Shown: positions 7,006-11,858 of the stretch, one piece after another | How the letters are laid out: each line of letters begins with the position of its first letter | Position numbering within the stretch: position 1 is the first letter of the stretch | From: G020354025 sp964621455 | GTDB lineage: Bacteria; Fidelibacterota; Marinisomatia; SCGC-AAA003-L08; TS1B11 | Direction: 5' to 3' | DNA length: 11,858 bases | Assembly: GCA_964621455.1 (NCBI GenBank) | Contig: CAZULW010000072.1 | Location: 1 to 11,858, forward strand | The notes under the pieces: model-generated | Seen by the model: only the letters and a program-made list of their open reading frames with translations | Database searches by the model: none | What the model was told of the DNA's origin: nothing | Position numbers and translations under genes: made by a program

Positions 7006-7144
7006 CACTTGCAAATATCAATATTTTATGGTAGATTACGCACGGAGCTCCCTGCCGAGCCAAACCTACCGCTACAATTATAGAAGTTAAATTCACAATT
7101 TGGGGCGGCCGACTAGGTAGCCACTGTTGGAGGATGAACGATCT

Positions 7145-7975
7145 ATGCCGCTTTACATGGATTTACACGAGGTCCCCGGTGCTACAGAAGAGGATTTGGC
7201 GAAGGCTCACTTGGCAGATATTGCCATTCAGGATCAGTATGAGATCACCTGTCAAACTTATTGGCTTAATAAAGAGACTGGCACCGTCAACTGCCTCATT
7301 GAAGCGCCCAGCGCTGAGCAGGCCAATGCATTGCATAAGGCTTCGCACGGACTTCAGGCTACTAAAATTATAGAGGTCAACAAGGCGGTGGTCGAAGCCT
7401 TTCTTGGTCGCATTGAACAGACCGCGGCGGCTATCGACCCCGCAACCACCCAAACCGGCTCAGCGCTCCGCATTATCCTATTCACCGATATCGTCGGCTC
7501 CACGCAAATGACCCAGGAATTAGGTGACGCGGCGGCTATGCACGTTCTACATGTCCACGACACCACTGTCCGTGGTGCACTCGAGAAGCATGGGGGTCGT
7601 GAAGTCAAGCATACTGGCGATGGTATTATGGCCTCCTTTGCCTCGGTGACCGGATCAGTACACTGTGCGATCGATATACAGCGGGGCATAAGCGATCATA
7701 ACCAGACCGACTCCGGTATTAATCTCCACGTGAGAATCGGGCTGTGCGCAGGTGAGCCGGTGGAACAGAATGAGGACCTTTTCGGAGCAACTGTACAGCT
7801 GGCGGCACGCATTTGCGACCATGCCGAGGCTGGAGAAATTCTTGTGCCGCAAACCGTTCAGGAACTGTGCGTTGGCAAAGGATTCGAATTTGGCAAACCG
7901 GATGAGGTTCTGCTGAAGGGGTTTGCTACGCCAACAAAGCTAGGCTCGGTCATCTACGAAGCCGGGCTGATGTAG
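7145..7975 (+). CDS. DUF4242 domain fused to a class III adenylate/guanylate cyclase domain
   Basis: The N-terminus (MPLYMDLHEVPGAT, then AHLADIAIQDQYEI and NCLIEAPS) matches DUF4242, a small ferredoxin-like domain found as a stand-alone protein (SCO4226 type, reported to bind nickel) and in fusions. From about residue 107 follows a class III cyclase homology domain: ILFTDIVGST with metal-binding D115, REVKHTGDGIMASF with K155 and second metal D159, and TVQLAARIC. There the usual transition-state asparagine is Q218 and the arginine is R222. It probably makes cAMP or cGMP in the cytoplasm; no membrane segment is visible. I chose ATG 7145 because GGAGG lies about 11 bases upstream; an in-frame TTG at 7127 would overlap that site. 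The gene diverges from sdhC across the repeat region. Substrate preference cannot be decided here. Confidence 0.9.
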   Translation: MPLYMDLHEVPGATEEDLAKAHLADIAIQDQYEITCQTYWLNKETGTVNCLIEAPSAEQANALHKASHGLQATKIIEVNKAVVEAFLGRIEQTAAAIDPATTQTGSALRIILFTDIVGSTQMTQELGDAAAMHVLHVHDTTVRGALEKHGGREVKHTGDGIMASFASVTGSVHCAIDIQRGISDHNQTDSGINLHVRIGLCAGEPVEQNEDLFGATVQLAARICDHAEAGEILVPQTVQELCVGKGFEFGKPDEVLLKGFATPTKLGSVIYEAGLM

Positions 7976-8021
7976 GAACGATAAGAGCAACGCTTGGTCA
8001 AGCACAGCTACGCCAAGCCAG

Positions 8022-8094
8022 CTCCGGCGGTAGGACTCGAACCTACAACCTAGTGGTTAACAGCCACCCGCTCTACCGATTGAGCTACGCCGGA
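8022..8094 (-). tRNA. tRNA-Asn (GUU)
   Basis: The minus strand folds as a canonical cloverleaf. The acceptor stem TCCGGCG/CGCCGGA is perfect, with discriminator G at 8022. The D arm is GCTC...GAGC. The anticodon arm is GGTGG-CTGTTAA-CCACT with anticodon GTT. The variable loop is AGGTT, and the T arm is GTAGG-TTCGAGT-CCTAC. The length is 73 bases and CCA is not encoded. It lies 47 bases after the cyclase gene, in the opposite orientation. Confidence 0.97.
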
Positions 8095-8150
8095 CTCAAA
8101 GACGAGTCTTTTCTTATGGGCAAACTCAAACCCCCATCCCGAAACTTCGA

Positions 8151-8228
8151 GATAACAGCCACCGCTGGACCCCGCAGTATGCGGAGGGACCCCGCCAACG
8201 GCGGGGTTACCGATCGAGCTACTCCGGA
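8151..8228 (-). pseudogene. tRNA-Asn-like remnant split by a 41-bp insertion
   Basis: On the minus strand 8228-8208 reads TCCGGAGTAGCTCGATCGGTA, which closely matches the first 21 bases of the neighbouring tRNA-Asn (two differences). After a 41-base interruption, 8166-8151 reads AGCGGTGGCTGTTATC, matching the end of the D arm and the GUU anticodon arm (AGCGGGTGGCTGTTAAC). The 3' half with T arm and acceptor strand is not recognisable, so the cloverleaf cannot form. It is in the same orientation as the intact tRNA and about 60-130 bases upstream of it, suggesting a tandem duplicate that decayed. Confidence 0.6.
8167..8207. repeat. 41-bp palindromic insertion inside the tRNA remnant
   Basis: It consists of two small hairpins, CCGCA-GTA-TGCGG (8172-8184) and CCCCGCC-AAC-GGCGGGG (8190-8206), each preceded by the direct repeat GGACCCCGC (8167-8175 and 8187-8195). 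The second hairpin recurs exactly at 9296-9312. Confidence 0.7.
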
Positions 8229-8288
8229 TGAATCCAGTGCTTATCAACTATTGAATCCTGCAAAAAGATAGTCCTATTACAAACCGAC

Positions 8289-8442
8289 GTAGGGGCGTAT
8301 TGCGATACGCCCCTACAGACCGGCCTGTTTCGCAGGGCACGGCGCGCGGCTCGGCCTCCCGATGGAAGAGTCGGGGCCGTGCCCCTACCACCAGTGGGTG
8401 GGGCGACCGGGTGGTAGGGGCGACTCGCCGAGTCGCCTCTAC
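8289..8442. repeat. Cluster of long inverted repeats beginning with GTAGGGGC
   Basis: Three hairpin units and one bridging fold are present. A perfect 12-bp stem GTAGGGGCGTAT/ATACGCCCCTAC spans 8289-8316 with a 4-base loop. A 9-bp stem GGGCACGGC/GCCGTGCCC joins 8335-8343 with 8376-8384. A 12-bp stem GCCCCTACCACC/GGTGGTAGGGGC joins 8381-8392 with 8410-8421. A near-perfect 14-bp stem starting GTAGGGGCGACTCG covers 8414-8442. The shared GTAGGGGC/GCCCCTAC edges suggest a mobile palindromic (MITE- or REP-like) repeat inserted several times. It is non-coding. Confidence 0.8.
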
Positions 8443-8512
8443 ATGAGGACTTTACTTTGGCAGGAATCAATAACTCGAAAATTAACCTAACCAAAGCAAT
8501 ATCAACAACCTT

Positions 8513-8701
8513 TTGGACCGTTTGCATAGAATGTTAGCGGGGCTAGTTCAGCACCTTCGTCGCCCACGTCCCGCCGGCACCCACACCCTGCCGTGGAACG
8601 GTACCGATGGCTTCGGTAACCCGGTGGCTACGGGGGTGTATCTTTACCGCCTCGAGGCTGGCGGCTTTTCAGAGGTGAAGAAGATGGTACTGCTAAGGTA
8701 G
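8513..8701 (+). pseudogene. Remnant of a secreted protein's C-terminal FlgD-like Ig/sorting domain
   Basis: The reading frame ends PAGTHTLPWNGTDGFGNPVA, then TGVYLYRLEAGGF and KKMVLLR-stop. This is the typical end of large secreted proteins with a FlgD-like Ig domain, where the pattern G-x-H-x-x-x-W-x-G-T-D, then G-V-Y-x-Y-R-L, then K-K-M-V-L-L-R forms the last beta-sandwich and C-terminal signal. Those proteins are hundreds of residues long, while here only about 55 recognisable codons remain and the in-frame TTG at 8513 has no Shine-Dalgarno sequence. Upstream lies the inverted-repeat cluster, which may mark the breakpoint. It is most probably the 3' stump of a deleted gene. Confidence 0.65.
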
Positions 8702-8843
8702 GCGCTTAGTCGAATGTTCAGGAGTAGTCCTTACTATAGACCTGGATGGTTCTCGGACTGTAACCGCATGGATTATCCTAACCATTGTTCGTACATTTAG
8801 ACGTTAGTCGGAGCCGGTTGTTAGAAATTTAAGGAGGACGGGT

Positions 8844-9035
8844 ATGGCCAAGTTTCATGAAAAGTACATTGTAGATGGAAAGGGACAAAAGACGGCCGTA
8901 ATTCTTCCCGTTGAGGAGTATGAGGAACTTCTAGAAGACCTCCACGATCTCGCAATCATCGCTGAGCGTCGCGACGAGCCTACCGTATCGTTTGAGGAAC
9001 TTAAGAAAAGATTGCATGAAGATGGACTCCTATGA
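8844..9035 (+). CDS. Phd/RelB-type antitoxin
   Basis: This 63-residue protein has the common form of small type II antitoxins paired with RelE/ParE toxins: a short N-terminal beta region with AVILPVEEYEELLEDLHDLA (about 18-37), then an acidic helical tail EPTVSFEELKKRLHEDGLL (45-63) that would wrap the toxin. Such proteins bind their own promoter and neutralise the toxin. The ATG has an excellent AAGGAGG six bases upstream. The gene overlaps the RelE-like toxin start by 14 bases, the normal operon arrangement. The gene looks intact, although its partner is truncated. Confidence 0.85.
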   Translation: MAKFHEKYIVDGKGQKTAVILPVEEYEELLEDLHDLAIIAERRDEPTVSFEELKKRLHEDGLL

Positions 9036-9246
9036 AATTCGGTGGAAGAATTCGGCAGAAAAAGACTTGCGGAATATTGATCCACAGCAGGTCCCTCGAA
9101 TTGTCACGGCTGTTGAATCACTTGTGGATAATTCATTCCCACGGCAACACCGTAAACTTCAAGGTGCAGAGTGGGATTACCGGATTCGAGTGGGAGATTA
9201 TCAGGAGTTCCCCCGAAATAATCAGGTGAATAATGCGAAGGGATAA
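9022..9246 (+). pseudogene. RelE/ParE-family toxin, C-terminally truncated
   Basis: The frame starting at ATG 9022 (or 9016) encodes YEIRWKNSAEKDLRNID, then RHRKLQ-like QHRKLQG and WDYRIRVGDYQ. These are the beta1, helix and beta2-beta3 parts of RelE/ParE mRNA interferases. After DYQ (about residue 60) the family continues with a strand such as RVIYEI and a final basic VxRVxHRREVY segment that carries catalytic residues. Here it runs instead into EFPRNNQVNNAKG and a stop. The end coincides with the start of a palindrome-rich stretch, so an insertion or deletion probably replaced the 3' end. It is expected to be inactive as a nuclease. I assigned RelE from motifs rather than a database match. 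Confidence 0.75.
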
Positions 9247-9367
9247 ATCCCATCGCTGAATCAAACCCCCGACGCTTCTGTCGGGGGAAAGAAACCCCCG
9301 CCAACGGCGGGGCTGTAGGCTTCGTATAGGCCCCCGAAGTTTCGGGGGTCTTTTTTCGATTCAGCGA
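9240..9367. repeat. Compound palindromic element behind the broken toxin gene
   Basis: A 10-bp inverted repeat TCGCTGAATC (9253-9262) and GATTCAGCGA (9358-9367) brackets three hairpins. These are CCCCCGAC/GTCGGGGG (9266-9287), CCCCGCC-AAC-GGCGGGG (9296-9312) and CCCCCGA/TCGGGGG (9331-9347). A further GGGAT/ATCCC stem lies just outside (9240-9251). The bracketed 115-bp unit has the form of a small non-autonomous mobile repeat. The middle hairpin is identical to the one inside the tRNA remnant at 8190-8206. Confidence 0.7.
9331..9357 (+). terminator. Strong intrinsic terminator
   Basis: A 7-bp GC-rich stem CCCCCGA/TCGGGGG with a 4-base loop is followed on the plus strand by TCTTTTTTC. It is well placed to end transcription of the antitoxin-toxin unit. 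The minus strand has no U-tract, so it should act in one direction only. Confidence 0.85.
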
Positions 9368-9448
9368 ATTCATTTATGGATTCGCTCTCTGCTCCGCTAC
9401 CCGCTGGACAGGTCCAGGGACTCTCTCGGAGTCCGCTGGCTCCACCCT

Positions 9449-9859
9449 CTATTCTGGTTTCACGAGTAGGCGTTCCTCTGCCCAGCGGACTACCGCCTCA
9501 GCGATCACCACAGCGCTTTCATACTCGTTGCGGCTGACCGGTTCTTCCGGACCGGGATAGCGCGTTTCGAACGCGAAATGGGTCAACACGTCAGCGTCCT
9601 TTATGCCTTGTGGGAGGGCCAGCCCGGACCGTTCAATAAGATGTAGGAGCGTGGCCAGGTCATGAACATAGGGAAAGCGGACGTTCAGGCTAATTAGGAC
9701 GGCCTTTATTGCCTTCTCCGCCGCCTGCTGAGCGTCAAAGCAGGGATCTTCCAGATAGACGTCCGGGATATCAATCCCGGCCTTCGCGGGGGCCAGGTTG
9801 CTCCGGGCGCGGTTCAGCCACTCGCGGGGATCATCCGGTGGCAGCCGCTCAGGCGCCAT
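9449..9859 (-). CDS. HEPN-domain protein, probable toxin of an MNT-HEPN pair
   Basis: This 136-residue all-helical protein has the HEPN family pattern: AREYL-like WLNRARSNL near residues 14-22, CFDAQQAAEKAIKAVLISL (40-58), then RFPYVHDL (61-68), which supplies the R-x4-H catalytic motif (R61, H66) of HEPN ribonucleases. HEPN toxins of this type cleave RNA and are silenced by the MNT nucleotidyltransferase partner. The gene starts inside the end of the MNT gene (11-base overlap), so the two are co-translated. The HxY tyrosine modified in the HepT/MntA subfamily is not present: after H66 the sequence reads D-L. Control may therefore rely on another tyrosine or on simple binding. Confidence 0.85.
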   Translation of the reverse strand: MAPERLPPDDPREWLNRARSNLAPAKAGIDIPDVYLEDPCFDAQQAAEKAIKAVLISLNVRFPYVHDLATLLHLIERSGLALPQGIKDADVLTHFAFETRYPGPEEPVSRNEYESAVVIAEAVVRWAEERLLVKPE

Positions 9860-10184
9860 AGACCACCTTCCCCTCCCGCAAAGCCGGGTAGATGACCGTC
9901 GGCCAGCTGTCCCGGTAACGCGCCACGTCCTCCGGTGTAACCACGATCACATCCACCGCCTGCCCCACGCCATACAGGTTCAGATGGATGTCCTGTGCCA
10001 GCCGACGGCGATGAACAACCCCGCTTTTGATCACCAGTAGATCAACGTCGCTGTGTGGTCCCAGCTCACCTTTGACGGCGGAACCGAACAGAATAATCTT
10101 GTCGGGCTTCGCCACTTCGACGATCCGCCGGATGATTTCGTCCAGCTTTTCCGGGTCAAGGGCTTTGGTCGATATCATTGTCAT
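9849..10184 (-). CDS. MNT-type minimal nucleotidyltransferase, partner of the HEPN protein
   Basis: The protein has the nucleotidyltransferase signature FGSAVKGELGPHSDVDLLVI: the GS pair (residues 34-35 from the chosen start), metal-binding D46 and D48, and a third carboxylate in AVDVIVVTPEDV (D78). MNT antitoxins add AMP units to their HEPN partner to block it. The start is uncertain. I give ATG 10184 (111 residues); ATG 10178 and an upstream TTG at 10220 are alternatives, and none has a well-placed Shine-Dalgarno sequence. TTGACA at 10220-10215 (minus) could be a -35 element with the transcript starting close to the ATG, but no good -10 is seen. The stop overlaps the HEPN start. Confidence 0.85.
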   Translation of the reverse strand: MTMISTKALDPEKLDEIIRRIVEVAKPDKIILFGSAVKGELGPHSDVDLLVIKSGVVHRRRLAQDIHLNLYGVGQAVDVIVVTPEDVARYRDSWPTVIYPALREGKVVYGA

Positions 10185-10224
10185 TTTTGAAAGGTACCGC
10201 TTTTCGGGTTCTCCTGTCAATGAT

Positions 10225-10240
10225 CGGCCTTTGTTGGCCG
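10225..10240. repeat. Short hairpin between the NhaC-type and MNT genes
   Basis: CGGCC (10225-10229) and GGCCG (10236-10240) form a 5-bp stem with a 6-base loop, 20 bases after the antiporter stop codon. There is no U-tract on the minus strand, so termination is doubtful, and read-through into the MNT-HEPN pair is possible. Confidence 0.35.
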
Positions 10241-10259
10241 GCTCAGGCTCCCACGACCC

Positions 10260-11732
10260 TCATGCCACCACCAGGTACAACCCCACTGCCACCGCCGCCC
10301 CGATCAGCGCGTAGGGTATCTGGGTCCGGACGTGGTCCATGTGGTCGGAGGCCGAGGCCATGGAGGAGATGATGGTGGTGTCGGAGATGGGTGAGCAGTG
10401 GTCGCCGAAGACGCCCCCGCCCAGGACCGCCGCCAGGTACATGGGCAGGGGGCCGCCCAGCGCCGCCGCCAGGGGCACGGCAATGGGCACCATCAGAGCG
10501 AAGGTACCCCAGGAGGTACCGGTGGCGAAGGCCATGACGCAGGCCAGCAGGAACAGGCCCACCACCGCCGCCTTGCCGCTGGCCACGCCGCTGATGATCC
10601 GGGCCACGTAGACGCCGGTGCCCAGCTCGCGCACCGTGGCCCCTAGAGCAAAGGCCAGAATAAGGAGCGTCACTACCGGTATCATCCCGCCCATGCCCTT
10701 GAAGGTCAGGTCCAGGAAGGCTTGCCCCGACATGCCCTCCCGCTCCGGATTACGACGGGAGTGCAACCGCACGTTCAGGACCGCCAGGACCACCAGGCTG
10801 GCAATGACCGCCCACAGCACCGCCGTAGAACCGGAGCTGGCCTGGATAATCTCCCATAGTCCGGCCCCCTCTGGCGCTGCGGCCCGGCCGGTAAAATAAA
10901 TCCCCGCCACGATACACAGGATCATGGTCATAACGGGGAGGATCAGATTGATAGGGCGCGGCGAGAGTCCTGCCAGCCGCTCAACACCCAGAACGTCCTC
11001 TCCCACCAGGGGATGGGCGCCGTCAGCCATGAGCTTGCCCTCGTCCCTGACCCGCCGCTCAGCGCGCTTCATGGGACCTACCTCCCACCCTGCCAGGATA
11101 GTGACCAGCAGCACCAGAATGGCTGCCACAGCATAAAAATTCCAGACGAGGCTGGACAGCAGCACCGCCACGGGACTCTCCACACCCTGCACGGCCAGCA
11201 GGCCGATGACCATGGCCCCCCAGCCGTTGAAGGGGACCAGTATGCAGATGGGCGCGGAGGTGGAATCGCAGATATAGGCCAGCTTTTCCCGGCTTACCCG
11301 GTAGCGGTCGGTAAGGGGGCGGCCCACCGTCCCCGCCACCAGGGAGGTGATGGAGCTTTCCACCGTAATGAAGACGCCCAGAAAGAAGGGCACCAGCTGG
11401 GCCTGGCGGCGGTTGGTAACCCAGCGGCGGTCCCCTACCCACTGAACGAACCCCTCCACGCCGCCGGTGGCGCTCATGAGGGTTAGTACACTGCCCACCA
11501 GCAGGCTATATAGGATGATACGGGTATTGCCGCTGTCTTCGAAGACGGCCACGATGGTAATGATGGTAGAGCCCACAGCCGCCAGGGGATTCCACCCTTC
11601 CAGGACCCACCAGCCCATCCATACGCCCAGCAGAAGGGCCGGATAAATCTGTTTCTTCCACAGGGCCAGGCCCAGGGCCGCCGCCGGGGGCAGCAGTGAC
11701 AGGATGCCGTATGACTCGGGCGACAACGTCAC
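10260..11732 (-). CDS. NhaC-family Na+/H+ antiporter
   Basis: This 490-residue inner-membrane protein has about 11-12 hydrophobic segments. It probably exchanges Na+ for H+ (or a related cation or organic solute) in pH and sodium homeostasis. Family marks include ESYGILSLLPP at the N-terminus (6-16), ICDSTSAPICILVPFNGWG (154-172), ATGTSWGTFALMVP (403-416) and the hallmark GDHCSPISDTTI (443-454) followed by ASDHMDHVRTQIPYA. A soluble loop lies at about 220-258. The start is GTG at 11732, since the first helix begins within ten residues and no ATG is nearby. It has no clear ribosome-binding site and sits within a CCCTTCG/CTCAGGG repeat, so TTG 11726 is an alternative. I give no symbol, because NhaC relatives include malate/lactate and other exchangers that sequence alone does not separate. 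Confidence 0.9.
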   Translation of the reverse strand: MTLSPESYGILSLLPPAAALGLALWKKQIYPALLLGVWMGWWVLEGWNPLAAVGSTIITIVAVFEDSGNTRIILYSLLVGSVLTLMSATGGVEGFVQWVGDRRWVTNRRQAQLVPFFLGVFITVESSITSLVAGTVGRPLTDRYRVSREKLAYICDSTSAPICILVPFNGWGAMVIGLLAVQGVESPVAVLLSSLVWNFYAVAAILVLLVTILAGWEVGPMKRAERRVRDEGKLMADGAHPLVGEDVLGVERLAGLSPRPINLILPVMTMILCIVAGIYFTGRAAAPEGAGLWEIIQASSGSTAVLWAVIASLVVLAVLNVRLHSRRNPEREGMSGQAFLDLTFKGMGGMIPVVTLLILAFALGATVRELGTGVYVARIISGVASGKAAVVGLFLLACVMAFATGTSWGTFALMVPIAVPLAAALGGPLPMYLAAVLGGGVFGDHCSPISDTTIISSMASASDHMDHVRTQIPYALIGAAVAVGLYLVVA

Positions 11733-11832
11733 CCTGAGCTAGTCGAAGGGTGACGTGTAAGCAGGTCGTACTTCGACGACCCTTCGCCCGTGCTCAGGCC
11801 AGGGCTCAGCACGACCATTCAGCACGACCATT
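11733..11832. repeat. Short intergenic repeats upstream of the antiporter gene
   Basis: A CCCTGAG...CGAAGGGT imperfect palindrome (about 11732-11751) straddles the antiporter start, and a related CCCTTCG...CTCAGG occurs at 11780-11797. A 13-bp tandem direct repeat AGCACGACCATTC covers 11808-11820 and 11821-11833, running into the ssb stop codon. These resemble widely scattered intergenic repeats; function is unknown. Confidence 0.5.
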
Positions 11833-11858
11833 CTAGAAGGGGATATCGTCATCGCCTG
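11833..11858 (-). CDS. ssb: Single-stranded DNA-binding protein, C-terminal tip only
   Basis: Minus-strand reading from the window edge gives G-D-D-D-I-P-F followed by a TAG stop at 11835-11833. This acidic, phenylalanine-ended tail is the conserved SSB C-terminus through which SSB binds its many replication and repair partners. Only seven residues are in the window, so the identification rests on this short motif, but its position directly before a stop codon makes a chance match unlikely. The gene continues to the right and is in the same orientation as the antiporter gene about 100 bases downstream. Confidence 0.7.

Larger units (their letters stand above)
6687..7144. other. Divergent intergenic region between sdhC and the cyclase gene
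   Basis: This 458-bp gap must hold the promoters of the sdh operon (minus) and the cyclase gene (plus). It contains a hairpin at 6849-6883, three tandem 26-bp repeats at 6928-7005 and an AT-rich stretch near 7010-7030. I see no gene. A weak TTGTTA followed by ATTATA on the minus strand near 6770-6800 might be the sdh promoter, but spacing is poor. Confidence 0.55.
8095..8512. other. Gene-free region of tRNA remnant and palindromes
   Basis: This 418-bp stretch contains a broken tRNA-Asn-like copy (8151-8228), its palindromic insertion and a cluster of long inverted repeats (8289-8442). A small GACTC/GAGTC hairpin followed by TTTT (8093-8112, plus strand) lies beside the tRNA. I see no protein-coding gene. 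Confidence 0.6.

Noticed and set aside
8093..8112. GACTC/GAGTC hairpin with T-run as a terminator for the cyclase gene
   Set aside because: It lies beyond the oppositely oriented tRNA and overlaps its first bases. The stem is only 5 bp, so it is not convincing as the cyclase terminator.
8050..8271. Short open frames over the tRNA-Asn region on both strands
   Set aside because: They run through the tRNA and its remnant, and the encoded peptides are meaningless.
10260..11732. NhaC-type gene and MNT-HEPN pair as a single defence island
   Set aside because: The antiporter is an ordinary transport gene. Same-strand closeness alone does not link it to the toxin-antitoxin pair, and no other defence genes are present.

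Overview
The window is bacterial chromosomal DNA of fairly high GC content, with housekeeping operons separated by decayed, repeat-rich intergenic stretches. The taxon cannot be fixed from the sequence. A leftover secretion/sorting-type C-terminus (FlgD-like Ig fold, about 8513-8701) is most typical of FCB-superphylum and related candidate-phylum bacteria. The SdhC-SdhD-SdhA-SdhB order, the DUF4242-cyclase fusion and the many long perfect hairpins fit an environmental, possibly metagenome-derived genome. This is inference.

Layout. Positions 1-473 (minus) hold the C-terminal half of a ClC chloride-transport protein running off the left edge. It lies just downstream of, and in the same frame as, a complete 680-residue ClC protein with CBS and TrkA-C domains (480-2522, minus). 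Positions 2523-2902 carry a promoter-like tandem repeat and two degenerate copies of the 3' end of sdhB. They are followed by an orphan hicB-like gene with a UUG start (2903-3151, minus) and a hairpin-rich spacer. The succinate dehydrogenase operon sdhC-sdhD-sdhA-sdhB occupies 6686 down to 3447 on the minus strand. Its genes overlap or nearly touch, so they are almost certainly co-transcribed, and together they encode respiratory complex II.

Positions 6687-7144 form a divergent intergenic region with three tandem 26-bp repeats. It separates sdhC from a plus-strand gene for a DUF4242-class III nucleotide cyclase protein (7145-7975). A tRNA-Asn (8022-8094, minus) follows. Next to it is a broken tRNA-Asn-like copy carrying a 41-bp palindromic insertion, and then a cluster of long inverted repeats (8289-8442).

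Positions 8513-9450 are a graveyard: the FlgD-like fragment, an intact Phd/RelB-type antitoxin, a RelE-type toxin that has lost its C-terminus, and a 115-bp compound palindromic element ending in a strong terminator. On the minus strand, an overlapping MNT-HEPN toxin-antitoxin pair (10184-9449) lies downstream of an NhaC-type Na+/H+ antiporter gene (11732-10260). The last 26 bases encode the DDDIPF C-terminal tip of a single-stranded DNA-binding protein that continues beyond the right edge.

No clearly new multi-gene system is visible. The most unusual signals are the repeated sdhB 3'-end remnants around an orphan hicB, the triple 26-bp repeat before the sdh operon, the split tRNA-like remnant sharing a palindrome with the element behind the dead RelE gene, and the in-frame half-ClC.
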